A stretch of 8,318 nt of DNA from Anaerolineae bacterium (GTDB lineage Bacteria > Chloroflexota > Anaerolineae > 4572-78 > NAK82): contig JAUVPY010000090.1 of the NCBI GenBank assembly GCA_030598425.1, positions 1-8,318 of the forward strand. Direction: 5' to 3'. A model generated the notes under the pieces. That model was not told where the DNA came from. It made no database searches and worked only from the letters and a program-made list of their open reading frames with translations. Positions 1 to 6,630 of this stretch are shown in pieces. The first letter of the stretch is position 1. The number at the start of each line of letters is the position of its first letter. Both the position numbers and the translations under genes were made by a program.

Positions 1-1
1 C

Positions 2-226
2 GACATCGCTGCTGCCCAGGATGCTGTTACCACACCCGTCAGGCACACAGGCCGCCAGGGATTCCTGCCCATTACGACCAACACCTTCGATCGTGTCTTC
101 ATCAGTGTTGTCTGCTTTGTGGCGATCCATCTGGTGTGGATGCGCTTCTTCGAAGCATTTCTCCCTCTCTGGATAGCAACACTCCTTAGCTTGATGCTTG
201 CGGTAGCCATCATTCGCCGGGGATAG
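2..226 (+). CDS. DUF2160-like small membrane protein of a polyol/glycerol ABC importer, C-terminal part
   Basis: The reading frame is open from the left edge and stops with TAG at 224-226, giving the last 74 residues; the N-terminus lies outside the window. A hydrophilic stretch ending in GRQGFLPITT (residues 17-26) is followed by an aromatic/aspartate segment (FDR), then two hydrophobic segments at about residues 32-47 and 53-71, and a basic end (RRG). The GFLPI-T-T-DR-FI and IHL-W pattern, followed by a second helix ending in an arginine and a terminal glycine, matches my memory of DUF2160 proteins. These are about 90-residue inner-membrane proteins encoded inside glycerol/polyol ABC transporter operons (the GlpU position in rhizobial glpSTPQUV); their exact role is unknown. 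The family call rests on recognition, without a search. If right, the missing upstream DNA should encode ABC permeases, ATPases and a binding protein, which fits the polyol dehydrogenases downstream. Confidence 0.7.
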   Translation, partial: DIAAAQDAVTTPVRHTGRQGFLPITTNTFDRVFISVVCFVAIHLVWMRFFEAFLPLWIATLLSLMLAVAIIRRG

Positions 227-272
227 GGGCAGACACCAAGGCCTGGGTATCTGTAAGTGCAATTTGAATGCG

Positions 273-325
273 ACCAGGCACACAACCCCCGCTGATGGCC
301 TCCGTCGTAGCCTGGTTTTTCTTTT
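273..325 (+). terminator. Candidate Rho-independent terminator after the transporter gene
   Basis: ACCAGGC (273-279) pairs perfectly with GCCTGGT (310-316), followed at once by a T-rich run TTTTTCTTTT (316-325). The 30-nt interior can fold a second small hairpin, GATGG (294-298) with CCGTC (302-306, one G-U pair) around a 3-nt loop. The site lies 47 nt after the end of the membrane-protein gene and 49 nt before the next start. It could end the transporter transcript or attenuate readthrough into the dehydrogenase cluster. The long interior makes it weaker than a classical terminator. Confidence 0.5.
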
Positions 326-374
326 GGAGCCTCTTCTGAATCGCTGAGGCAGACTCACAGTAAAGGAGATAGCT

Positions 375-1412
375 ATGGAAGCGCTAGTCTTGGAACGAAC
401 CGGAGAGCTTTCTCTACGAGACATTGATATTGAGGAGACCGTCGGCCCGCACGACGTACAGATCGCTATCCGCAACGTCGGCATCTGTGGCAGTGACGTC
501 CACTACTACCAGCATGGACGGATTGGGCCCTTCGTGGTGGAGGAGCCCATGGTGCTGGGCCATGAAGCATCGGGGACCGTGGTTGAAGTTGGGGGTGAGG
601 TGACGAACCTCAAGGTTGGCGATCGGGTATGCATGGAGCCGGGCATCCCTGACCCGAACAGCAGGGCCACGCGGCTGGGGATGTACAACCTCGACCCGGC
701 CGTGCGCTTCTGGGCCACACCACCGGTACATGGTGTTTTGCGGCCAACCGTCGTCCATCCGGCCAACTTCACCTTCAAGCTGCCGGATAATGTGAGTTTT
801 GCTGAAGGCGCTATGGTCGAGCCACTGGCCATCGGGATGCACGCGGCCAACAAAGCACAGATCAAGCCTGGCGACCTGGCGGTAGTTATCGGGGCAGGGA
901 CCATCGGGGTGGTCACGGCTCTCGCGGCCCTGGCCGGGGGCTGTAGCCAGATTGTCATCTCCGATGTGGTGCAACCAAAGCTGGACCTGGTTGCGACGCT
1001 GGGACCAATCACCCCCGTCAACGTGACCGAGCAGAGCCTGGCTGAAGTTGTCTCTGACCTAACAGAGGGTTGGGGCGCGGATATCGTCTTCGAGGCTAGC
1101 GGTAGCAGCCAGGTATTTGAGAACATCTTCGAGTTGCTATGCCCGGCCGGCCGAGTCGTGCTCATCGGCATGCCCGGTGCACCGGTGCCCTACGATGTCG
1201 TCGCTGCGCAGATCAAGGAGGCTCGCGTCGAGCATATCTTCCGCTATGCCCACGTTTATCCCCGGTCCTTGGCATTGATGGGCAGCGGCAAGATTGATCT
1301 TAAGCCCTTGATCACCGACAAGTTTGAGTTTGAGAACGGCATCAAGGCTTTAGATTACGCTACTAAGCTGCCGCCCACTTCGGTCAAGGCCCAGATCGAA
1401 TTGCCGGGGTAA
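375..1412 (+). CDS. xdhA: Xylitol dehydrogenase / D-xylulose reductase (XdhA type)
   Basis: A cytoplasmic medium-chain zinc dehydrogenase of 345 residues, normal for the family, predicted to catalyse NAD-dependent xylitol to D-xylulose oxidation. Catalytic zinc ligands are visible as Cys38 (GICGSD), His63-Glu64 (GHE) and Glu149 (VEP). The Rossmann loop GAGTIG is at 173-178, and Asp197 at the end of the second strand indicates NAD. The four cysteines of the structural zinc lobe are missing: the segment at about 90-109 reads [12 protein letters not shown] then LGMYNLDP, where sorbitol dehydrogenases carry cysteines. Rhizobial XdhA proteins show the same PDPNSRA and FWATPPVHG signature, as I recall them, which is the main reason for the specific call. 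The ATG at 375 is preceded by AAAGGAG at 362-368 with a 6-nt spacer. It is the first gene of the catabolic cluster. Related hexitols may also be substrates. Confidence 0.85.
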   Translation: MEALVLERTGELSLRDIDIEETVGPHDVQIAIRNVGICGSDVHYYQHGRIGPFVVEEPMVLGHEASGTVVEVGGEVTNLKVGDRVCMEPGIPDPNSRATRLGMYNLDPAVRFWATPPVHGVLRPTVVHPANFTFKLPDNVSFAEGAMVEPLAIGMHAANKAQIKPGDLAVVIGAGTIGVVTALAALAGGCSQIVISDVVQPKLDLVATLGPITPVNVTEQSLAEVVSDLTEGWGADIVFEASGSSQVFENIFELLCPAGRVVLIGMPGAPVPYDVVAAQIKEARVEHIFRYAHVYPRSLALMGSGKIDLKPLITDKFEFENGIKALDYATKLPPTSVKAQIELPG

Positions 1413-1474
1413 ATTGGTATTCTGTTAAGCCATTGCACGATTACCCAGAACTCTGAAGAGATCAAACACACAAC

Positions 1475-1480
1475 GGAGGA
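1475..1480 (+). promoter_or_regulatory. Ribosome binding site fixing a GTG start
   Basis: GGAGGA lies 4 nt before GTG at 1485. No ATG with a comparable site occurs nearby in this frame, and the protein then begins MKGIILPG, a typical N-terminus for this dehydrogenase family. This supports the GTG start. Confidence 0.7.
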
Positions 1481-1484
1481 AGCG

Positions 1485-2522
1485 GTGAAAGGTATCATTT
1501 TGCCCGGCGAGCGTCGGGTGGTGTTTCGCGAAGTCCCTGTTCCCGAACCTGGCCACGGTCAGGTTCTGGTGAAGATGAAAGCATCGTCTATTTGCGGGAG
1601 CGATATTCGAGCCATCTATCGGGAACATCTGGGACACGGTCCCGAGGCTTACCAGAACGTGATCGCCGGACACGAGCCATGTGGGCAGATTGTTAAGGTC
1701 GGTCCGGGCTGCAATCGTTTCAAGGAAGGGGATCGGGTCATCATCTACCATATCAGTGGGTGTGGTGTTTGTAACGATTGCCGCGACGGGTACATGATCA
1801 GTTGCACCTCTCCCCTGCGGGCCGCCTATGGATGGCAGCGAGACGGGGGCCACGCCGACTACCTCCTGGCTGAGGAGAACACCTGTGTCGCTCTGCCAGA
1901 TAGCTTGAGCTATGTAGATGGGGCTCTGATCGCCTGTGGATTTGGCACTGTCTACGAAGCGTTGAGCCGGATCCGCGTATCTGGCGAAGACAGGCTTCTG
2001 ATCACGGGTGTGGGACCGGTCGGAATGGCAGCCGGGCTGGTGGCCAAAGCCATGGGCGCTACCAAGGCGATTGGCGTGGATATCTCCGCATCGCGCCTGG
2101 AGGTTGCCCAGAAGGCGGGTGCCATAGACTACGGGATTCTGGCCGACGAAAAGGCACTGGGAAAGATCAAGGACCTGACCGGCAGTCTGGGCTGTGAAGC
2201 CTCGATAGACTGCTCCGGCTCGCCCGCAGGACGACTCCTGGCCCTACAAGGCACGCGGCGCTGGGGGCGCTGCGCGATGGTGGGTGAGGGTAACAACGTG
2301 GATTTTGACATCAGTCAAATCATCATCCACAACCAGATTAGTATCTATGGCTCATGGGTCACGAGCCTGGGGCATATGGAAGATCTGGTCGAGAAACTGG
2401 TAGAATGGGATTTGAAGCCCGAAATCACCGTGACCCATCGTTTCCCTCTGGAAGAGGCCGTGGAAGCTTACCGCATTGCCGACGAGGGCCAAAGTGGAAA
2501 AGTGTGCATCGTAATGGAGTGA
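1485..2522 (+). CDS. Zinc-dependent polyol/alcohol dehydrogenase, Tdh/sorbitol dehydrogenase superfamily
   Basis: A 345-residue medium-chain dehydrogenase (COG1063 type) with both zinc sites. Catalytic ligands are Cys37 (ICGSD), His63-Glu64 (AGHEPCG) and probably Cys151 (ACGFGT), a cysteine as in classical alcohol dehydrogenases where sorbitol dehydrogenases usually have glutamate. The structural zinc cysteines are Cys93, Cys96, Cys99 and Cys107. The nucleotide-binding loop GVGPVG is at 175-180, with Asp199 ending the second strand, so NAD is the likely cofactor. Family knowledge places it near threonine, iditol and galactonate dehydrogenases; the substrate cannot be read from sequence. Its position 72 nt after xdhA and before further sugar enzymes points to a polyol or its keto/aldonate derivative. 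It is only distantly similar to the other two zinc dehydrogenases here, so it is not a recent duplicate. The GTG start is supported by its ribosome binding site. Confidence 0.82.
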   Translation: MKGIILPGERRVVFREVPVPEPGHGQVLVKMKASSICGSDIRAIYREHLGHGPEAYQNVIAGHEPCGQIVKVGPGCNRFKEGDRVIIYHISGCGVCNDCRDGYMISCTSPLRAAYGWQRDGGHADYLLAEENTCVALPDSLSYVDGALIACGFGTVYEALSRIRVSGEDRLLITGVGPVGMAAGLVAKAMGATKAIGVDISASRLEVAQKAGAIDYGILADEKALGKIKDLTGSLGCEASIDCSGSPAGRLLALQGTRRWGRCAMVGEGNNVDFDISQIIIHNQISIYGSWVTSLGHMEDLVEKLVEWDLKPEITVTHRFPLEEAVEAYRIADEGQSGKVCIVME

Positions 2523-2543
2523 CTACTCCGGAGATATTCAGGC

Positions 2544-2571
2544 CCCCGGGTTTTGCATGCAAAATCCTGGG
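2544..2571. promoter_or_regulatory. Extended palindrome, candidate operator
   Basis: The gap between the second dehydrogenase and the SDR gene contains a perfect 14-bp palindrome, TTTTGCATGCAAAA (2551-2564). Outward pairing continues imperfectly: G2549/G2548 with C2566/C2567, and C2546-C2544 with G2569-G2571, across a G/T and a C/T mismatch. There is no T-tract after it, so a terminator is unlikely. Symmetry and position 58 nt before the SDR start suggest a binding site for a dimeric regulator, or a transcript hairpin between genes. No second copy was noticed in the window, and no regulator gene is present. Confidence 0.4.
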
Positions 2572-2628
2572 TTCCTACAAGTTCACATACCCACACCACT
2601 TGAGCAATCACAGAAAGGAAGATCATCC

Positions 2629-3435
2629 ATGACTGACAAAGTGTTGGAGGCAAAGCCTATTCTGGATCGCTTTCGCCTTGACGGCCGCGTTGCATTGGTC
2701 ACAGGCGGCGGTCAGGGGATCGGGCGCGGCTATGCTCACGCGTTGGGTGAAGCTGGCGCAGCCGTAGCGGTTGTCGATATGGTCACTGAACGCGCCGAAA
2801 CAGTCGCCGATGAGTTGACGAAAAAAGGGATTGACACTTTGGCTGTCACTGCCGATGTGACCAAGTCTGATCAGGTACAAGGGATGATCGACACAATACT
2901 GGGTCACTGGGGCCGGTTGACTATTGGTGTCAACAACGCTGGAATCGGTCTCTGGGCTGATGCCGAAACGATTTCTGAGGACGAGTGGAATAGGGTGCTG
3001 GATGTAAACCTGAATGGGGTATTCCTGTGTGCCCAAGCCGAAGGGCGGGTGATGTTGGAAGCCGGGTATGGCAAGATCATCAACACCGCCTCGATGTCAG
3101 GGCACATTGTCAATACCCCTCAAAATCAGGTGGCCTACAACACTTCCAAGGCCGGTGTCCTCCATCTGACCCGCAGCCTGGCTGCAGAATGGGCGTCTCG
3201 TGGGGTGCGAGTCAACAGCATCAGTCCTGGCTACACGCGCACCAAGTTGGTGGACGACTTATTACAGACGCCCGAGGGCCAAAAGGTCATGCCGACGTGG
3301 ATGGGAATGATCCCTATGGGAGAAATGGTCGAAGTAACCGACCTGCAGGGCGCAGTGGTCTATCTGGCATCGGAGGCCTCGGACTTTATGACTGGCCATG
3401 ATATGGTCATTGATGGTGGCTACTGTGCCTGGTGA
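2629..3435 (+). CDS. Short-chain dehydrogenase/reductase, ketose reductase or polyol dehydrogenase type
   Basis: A classical SDR of 268 residues acting in the cytoplasm. The cofactor loop TGGGQGIG is at 25-32, and Asp50 after the second strand favours NAD(H). NNAG is at 102-105. The catalytic set is Asn127, Ser155 (in NTASMSG), Tyr170 and Lys174 (YNTSK), followed by the [11 protein letters not shown] segment. The [11 protein letters not shown] stretch (155-165) resembles fungal mannitol dehydrogenase/sorbose reductase proteins, so interconversion of a ketose and a sugar alcohol is the probable reaction; the exact substrate is unknown. I chose ATG 2629 because AAAGGA (2614-2619) precedes it by 9 nt. 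An in-frame ATG at 2557 would add 24 residues unlike the family, lies inside the palindrome and has no clear ribosome binding site. The next gene begins 10 nt after the stop, suggesting coupled translation. Confidence 0.85.
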   Translation: MTDKVLEAKPILDRFRLDGRVALVTGGGQGIGRGYAHALGEAGAAVAVVDMVTERAETVADELTKKGIDTLAVTADVTKSDQVQGMIDTILGHWGRLTIGVNNAGIGLWADAETISEDEWNRVLDVNLNGVFLCAQAEGRVMLEAGYGKIINTASMSGHIVNTPQNQVAYNTSKAGVLHLTRSLAAEWASRGVRVNSISPGYTRTKLVDDLLQTPEGQKVMPTWMGMIPMGEMVEVTDLQGAVVYLASEASDFMTGHDMVIDGGYCAW

Positions 3436-3440
3436 GGAGG
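3436..3440 (+). promoter_or_regulatory. Ribosome binding site of the SIS gene, directly after the SDR stop
   Basis: GGAGG begins on the base after the SDR stop codon (TGA 3433-3435), with a 5-nt spacer to GTG 3446. It decides the start of the SIS gene against the in-frame ATG at 3398, which lies inside the SDR gene and would add 16 residues lacking family similarity. Confidence 0.75.
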
Positions 3441-3445
3441 GTAGG

Positions 3446-4000
3446 GTGACGACCTATGAGATAGCTCGGCAAATCCTGAGGGAAATCGACAGAGTGCTGA
3501 GCCAGGTAAGCGAGACTGAAATCGATGATCTGTGCGACGCAATCACGGGTGCCCGTCACATCATCGTTTATGGTCTGGGGCGGGAGGGCCTGGTCATGCG
3601 TGGTTTTGCCATGCGGCTCATGCACCTGGGCCTCGACGTGGCTGTGGTGGGTGATATGACCACGCCACCCATCGGCCCCGGCGATCTTTTCCTGGTTAGT
3701 TGTGGGCCAGGTTACCTCTCCACGGTCCAAGCACTAACCGGGGTCGCCCGCCAGGCTGGGGGGCGCATCGCTATGTTGACAGCCCAGCCCCACGCGTCAT
3801 TGCCCCAACAGGCTGACTTGCTGGTCTACCTTCCCGCCCAAACGATGGCAGAAGATGAACAAAGCAGTTCGACGCAGGCGATGGGATCTGCCTTCGAGCA
3901 GGCACTGTGGATTCTGTTTGACGCATTAGTGCCCCGGTTGCAGACATCTCTAGGCCAGAGCGCCGAAGAGATGCGTCGACGGCACACCAATATGGAGTGA
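3446..4000 (+). CDS. SIS-domain sugar isomerase, 6-phospho-3-hexuloisomerase family
   Basis: From GTG 3446 the protein has 184 residues, the usual length of 6-phospho-3-hexuloisomerases (PHI), which convert D-arabino-hex-3-ulose 6-phosphate to fructose 6-phosphate. Family features are FAMRLMHLGLDVAVVGD (54-70), TTPPI (72-76), the late QAMGSAFEQAL segment (144-153) with the conserved Glu151, and a C-terminal RRRHTNME comparable to the RHA-LE end of the archaeal enzyme. Two sugar-phosphate-contacting loops are altered. The usual GRSG reads GREG (45-48, Glu47 for Ser), and the usual SGSGET reads SCGPGYLST (85-93). The true substrate may therefore differ. The partner hexulose-6-phosphate synthase is absent from the window. 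The gene sits 10 nt after the SDR stop and 6 nt before the next dehydrogenase, so it belongs firmly to this operon. The fold call is firm; the reaction is inference. Confidence 0.8.
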   Translation: MTTYEIARQILREIDRVLSQVSETEIDDLCDAITGARHIIVYGLGREGLVMRGFAMRLMHLGLDVAVVGDMTTPPIGPGDLFLVSCGPGYLSTVQALTGVARQAGGRIAMLTAQPHASLPQQADLLVYLPAQTMAEDEQSSSTQAMGSAFEQALWILFDALVPRLQTSLGQSAEEMRRRHTNME

Positions 4001-4006
4001 TGAATT

Positions 4007-5023
4007 ATGCAAGCTGTGGTTTTTCCGACACCAGAAACTGTTCGTGTGGAACAAGTTCCCGATCCCACCTGCGGGCGAGACGAGGTAGTCGTCCAGGTGG
4101 CGGCTTCCGGTCTTTGCGGGACCGATTTGCACATCTACCGCAACGAGTACATGTCTGATTTCCCGGTGATCCCTGGCCACGAGTTTGCCGGCGTCATTGC
4201 CGAAGTGGGGGAAGAGGTCACCGGTTTCAAACCGGGCGATCGGGTGACCGTGGACCCCAATCTGTACTGCGGCCATTGTTACTTCTGCCGCAACGAGCAG
4301 GCCAACCACTGCCTCAACTGGCAAGGGGTGGGCATCACGCGCCAGGGTAGTTTTGCAGAGTATGTACCGGTGCCTGCCCGCGCTTGCTATCAGGTGCCCG
4401 ACAATCTGACCGATGCTCAGGCCACGTTCGTTGAGCCCGTATCCTGCGTCATCCATGCCCTCAAACGCCTGCGCGTCTGGCCGGGGGACGAGGTGCTGAT
4501 CTTTGGCGCGGGCCCAATGGGGCTGCTGCTGGTACAGGCCTTACGTCATAGTGGAGCTTCGCAAGTCGTGGCCGTTGAAAAGCAGCCCGATCGCCTGGCT
4601 CTCGCCAGCCAGTTGGGCGCCACGGCTACGGTGGCGGCTGGCCCCGATCAGAGTGAGGCCTTGCGCGAGTTGGCCCCGTACGGCTTTTCCGTCGTCGTGG
4701 ACGCCACCGGGGTACCATCTGTCATCGAGCAGGCCTTTAATTACCTAAAACGCAGGGGGCAGTTCCTGCAATTCGGCGTCGCGCCCAAGGGCGCAAGCAT
4801 CAGCCTCAGTCCGTACGACGTGTTCCAGTACGATTGGACCATCATCGGCAGCTTCGCTCTCTGCTATACCTTCCAACCCGCCATTGCGTGGCTGGTCGAG
4901 GGCGTCGTGGATGTCGACCCCCTGATAAGTCATACCCTGCCCCTGGTGGAGTTTCCTACGGCTCTGCAGGAATTTGCTGCCGGAAGAACGATGAAGGTTC
5001 ACCTGCGGCCAGTGGCTGATTAA
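4007..5023 (+). CDS. Zinc-dependent sorbitol/iditol/arabitol-type dehydrogenase
   Basis: The third medium-chain zinc dehydrogenase, 338 residues. Catalytic zinc residues are Cys37 (LCGTD), His58-Glu59 (GHE) and Glu143 (FVEP), the sorbitol dehydrogenase arrangement. A complete structural zinc lobe is formed by Cys88, Cys91, Cys94 and Cys102. The cofactor loop is GAGPMG (167-172), with Glu191 ending the second strand, compatible with NAD. The family oxidises sugar alcohols such as sorbitol, iditol or arabitol to ketoses, or runs in reverse; which one applies here cannot be read. The ATG lies 6 nt after the SIS stop. Its ribosome binding site GGAG (3994-3997) is inside the end of the SIS gene, which implies translational coupling. 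Presence beside the isomerase and before the kinase supports a role in producing the phosphorylated ketose. Confidence 0.82.
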   Translation: MQAVVFPTPETVRVEQVPDPTCGRDEVVVQVAASGLCGTDLHIYRNEYMSDFPVIPGHEFAGVIAEVGEEVTGFKPGDRVTVDPNLYCGHCYFCRNEQANHCLNWQGVGITRQGSFAEYVPVPARACYQVPDNLTDAQATFVEPVSCVIHALKRLRVWPGDEVLIFGAGPMGLLLVQALRHSGASQVVAVEKQPDRLALASQLGATATVAAGPDQSEALRELAPYGFSVVVDATGVPSVIEQAFNYLKRRGQFLQFGVAPKGASISLSPYDVFQYDWTIIGSFALCYTFQPAIAWLVEGVVDVDPLISHTLPLVEFPTALQEFAAGRTMKVHLRPVAD

Positions 5024-5062
5024 AGCCAAGAAGGTAAGCAGTCATATCCTTTTCGACAAGGC

Positions 5063-5070
5063 GAGGAGGG
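5063..5070 (+). promoter_or_regulatory. Ribosome binding site that leaves the kinase start open
   Basis: GAGGAGGG contains two overlapping GAGG cores. The GGAGG at 5065-5069 is only 2 nt from GTG 5072 but 8 nt from TTG 5078. The first GAGG (5063-5066) is 5 nt from the GTG. Starting at TTG would give MDKLLLGLDVGTTGTK, which matches the N-terminus expected for the family equally well. Confidence 0.6.
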
Positions 5071-5071
5071 C

Positions 5072-6619
5072 GTGGGCTTGGACAAGCTGCTTCTAGGCCT
5101 GGACGTTGGGACCACCGGTACCAAAGCCGCTTTATTCACACTTGATGGCCGACTGCAGGCAGTAGGCCAGTCTGAGTATGGGATTCAACACAAGCATGCG
5201 GGATGGGCGGAGCAGGATCCTGAGGACTGGTGGCGAGCAGCGTGCATGGCTGTCCGCCAGGCCCTGGCTGAGGTGCCTGAAGCCCGTGAGCGAGTAGCTG
5301 GAGTGGCTATAAGCTCTCAGGCCCCTACCATGCTCCCGTTGAACCGTGCCGGCCGGCCCCTGCGCCCTGCTCTCATTTGGATGGATCGACGGGCTGAGGC
5401 TGAGGCAGTCAAACTGCAAGAGCAGTTGGGTGAACGCACAATCGAACGGGTGAGCGGCAACCGTGCCGATCCATTCTATGTGGCGCCCAAGTTGCTCTGG
5501 TTCCGAACTCACGAGCCTGACCGGTTTGCCGAGACCCATATGTTTGTCCAGGCGAACGGGTATATTGGCTACAGATTTACCAGAAAGTACGCCATGGATA
5601 ACGCTCACGCCTCTCTTCTACAACTCCTCGATTGGCAAACGGGCCAGTGGTCGACAGAGTTATGTGAGGCGTGCGGCGTGGAACCCGGCCAGGTCCCGCC
5701 AATCCATCCCGGACATCACATCCTGGGGGAGGTCACTTCCGAGGCCGCAGAAGTGACCGGTTTGGCCTTAGGGACACCTGTGATGGCAGGAACCGTGGAC
5801 AGTGCGGCTGCCGCTGTGGAGTCAGGTGCTGTTGACCCAGGTGTGGCGGCAGAGATGACCGGGACTTCCACGGTTCTCATTATACCTAACAGAGGCGGCG
5901 TAACGGAACCGGCCTTCATAGCTATGTATCACGCCGTGCCAGGGATCCATCTGTTGTTGGGCGCGATGGTGGCTTCTGGCGCAAGCCTGCGCTGGTATCG
6001 CGATCAATTCGGGATTGCCGAAGTCAACGCAGGCGCCCGGTTAGGGTTGGACACCTACGACCTGTTAACTATGCAAGCCGCCCAGGTCGCACCAGGCAGC
6101 AACGGGGTGATCTTCTTGCCTTATATGATGGGAGAGCGATCCCCGCTGTGGCATACCAACGCGCGAGGCGTATTCTTTGGCCTGACCTTGGCCACGCCGA
6201 GGGGGGCCTTGATCCGGGCAATCCTTGAGGGCACTGCCTTCGCGCTCCGGCATAACGTAGAGGTCGCTCGGCGGGCTGGAGCCGACTTGGGCGAGATCCG
6301 TTCGGTTGGTGGCGGGACTCGCAGTGATCTCTGGAACCAGATCAAGGCCGACGTTTTGGGTCTGCCAATACTCTTGCCCCAGGTCTCCGTCGGCGCACCT
6401 TTCGGTGATGCTGTGTTGGTGGGCATGGGACTGGGGCTCTATCCCGATGTCGGGCGCGTGCTGCGCGAGATGGTGCAAGTTCGAGCCCGGTATGAGCCTA
6501 ACTGGGAAAATCATTCCTTGTATCAAGAGTTGTACCAGGTTTTCCGAAGCATCTACGAAAGCCTGCGTGAGGACTTTGACCGAGCGGCTGCCATAAAGAC
6601 AGTCTTTTATAGCTCGTAG
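5072..6619 (+). CDS. FGGY-family sugar kinase, xylulokinase-like
   Basis: A 515-residue (GTG start) two-domain FGGY kinase, predicted to transfer ATP phosphate to a ketose or polyol in the cytoplasm. The N-terminal phosphate loop is LDVGTTGTK (10-18); WSEQDP-like WAEQDP (45-50) is as in xylulokinases. Asp243 (TVDSAAAAV) is the expected catalytic base. GTS (264-266), GERSP (354-358) and GGGTRSDLW (413-421) form the ATP-binding domain. The substrate motif of classical xylulokinases, GQMH, is SQAP (82-85) here, and WND is WMD (103-105). D-xylulose is therefore plausible because xdhA is in the same cluster, but another ketose is possible; I gave no gene symbol for that reason. The start could also be TTG 5078. 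The next gene follows after 11 nt. The residues after about 495 are an ordinary basic/hydrophobic tail. Confidence 0.85.
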   Translation: MGLDKLLLGLDVGTTGTKAALFTLDGRLQAVGQSEYGIQHKHAGWAEQDPEDWWRAACMAVRQALAEVPEARERVAGVAISSQAPTMLPLNRAGRPLRPALIWMDRRAEAEAVKLQEQLGERTIERVSGNRADPFYVAPKLLWFRTHEPDRFAETHMFVQANGYIGYRFTRKYAMDNAHASLLQLLDWQTGQWSTELCEACGVEPGQVPPIHPGHHILGEVTSEAAEVTGLALGTPVMAGTVDSAAAAVESGAVDPGVAAEMTGTSTVLIIPNRGGVTEPAFIAMYHAVPGIHLLLGAMVASGASLRWYRDQFGIAEVNAGARLGLDTYDLLTMQAAQVAPGSNGVIFLPYMMGERSPLWHTNARGVFFGLTLATPRGALIRAILEGTAFALRHNVEVARRAGADLGEIRSVGGGTRSDLWNQIKADVLGLPILLPQVSVGAPFGDAVLVGMGLGLYPDVGRVLREMVQVRARYEPNWENHSLYQELYQVFRSIYESLREDFDRAAAIKTVFYSS

Positions 6620-6630
6620 GAGAGCGTTGA

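Noticed and set aside
1425..1853. Open minus-strand frame of 142 codons opposite the second zinc dehydrogenase
   Set aside because: It lies opposite a gene with clear zinc and cofactor motifs, and its protein shows no recognisable domain; it is a shadow of GC-rich coding DNA.
2553..2581. Possible promoter TTGCAT / TACAAG with 17-nt spacing over the palindrome
   Set aside because: The -35 matches the consensus at only three positions and the -10 at four; such matches are expected by chance.
3398..3445. ATG at 3398 as start of the SIS gene
   Set aside because: It is inside the SDR coding region, lacks a ribosome binding site and adds 16 residues unlike the family; GTG 3446 has GGAGG at 5 nt.
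3950..4456. Minus-strand frame of 168 codons across the SIS/dehydrogenase junction
   Set aside because: It overlaps two well-supported genes on the other strand and has no recognisable motif.
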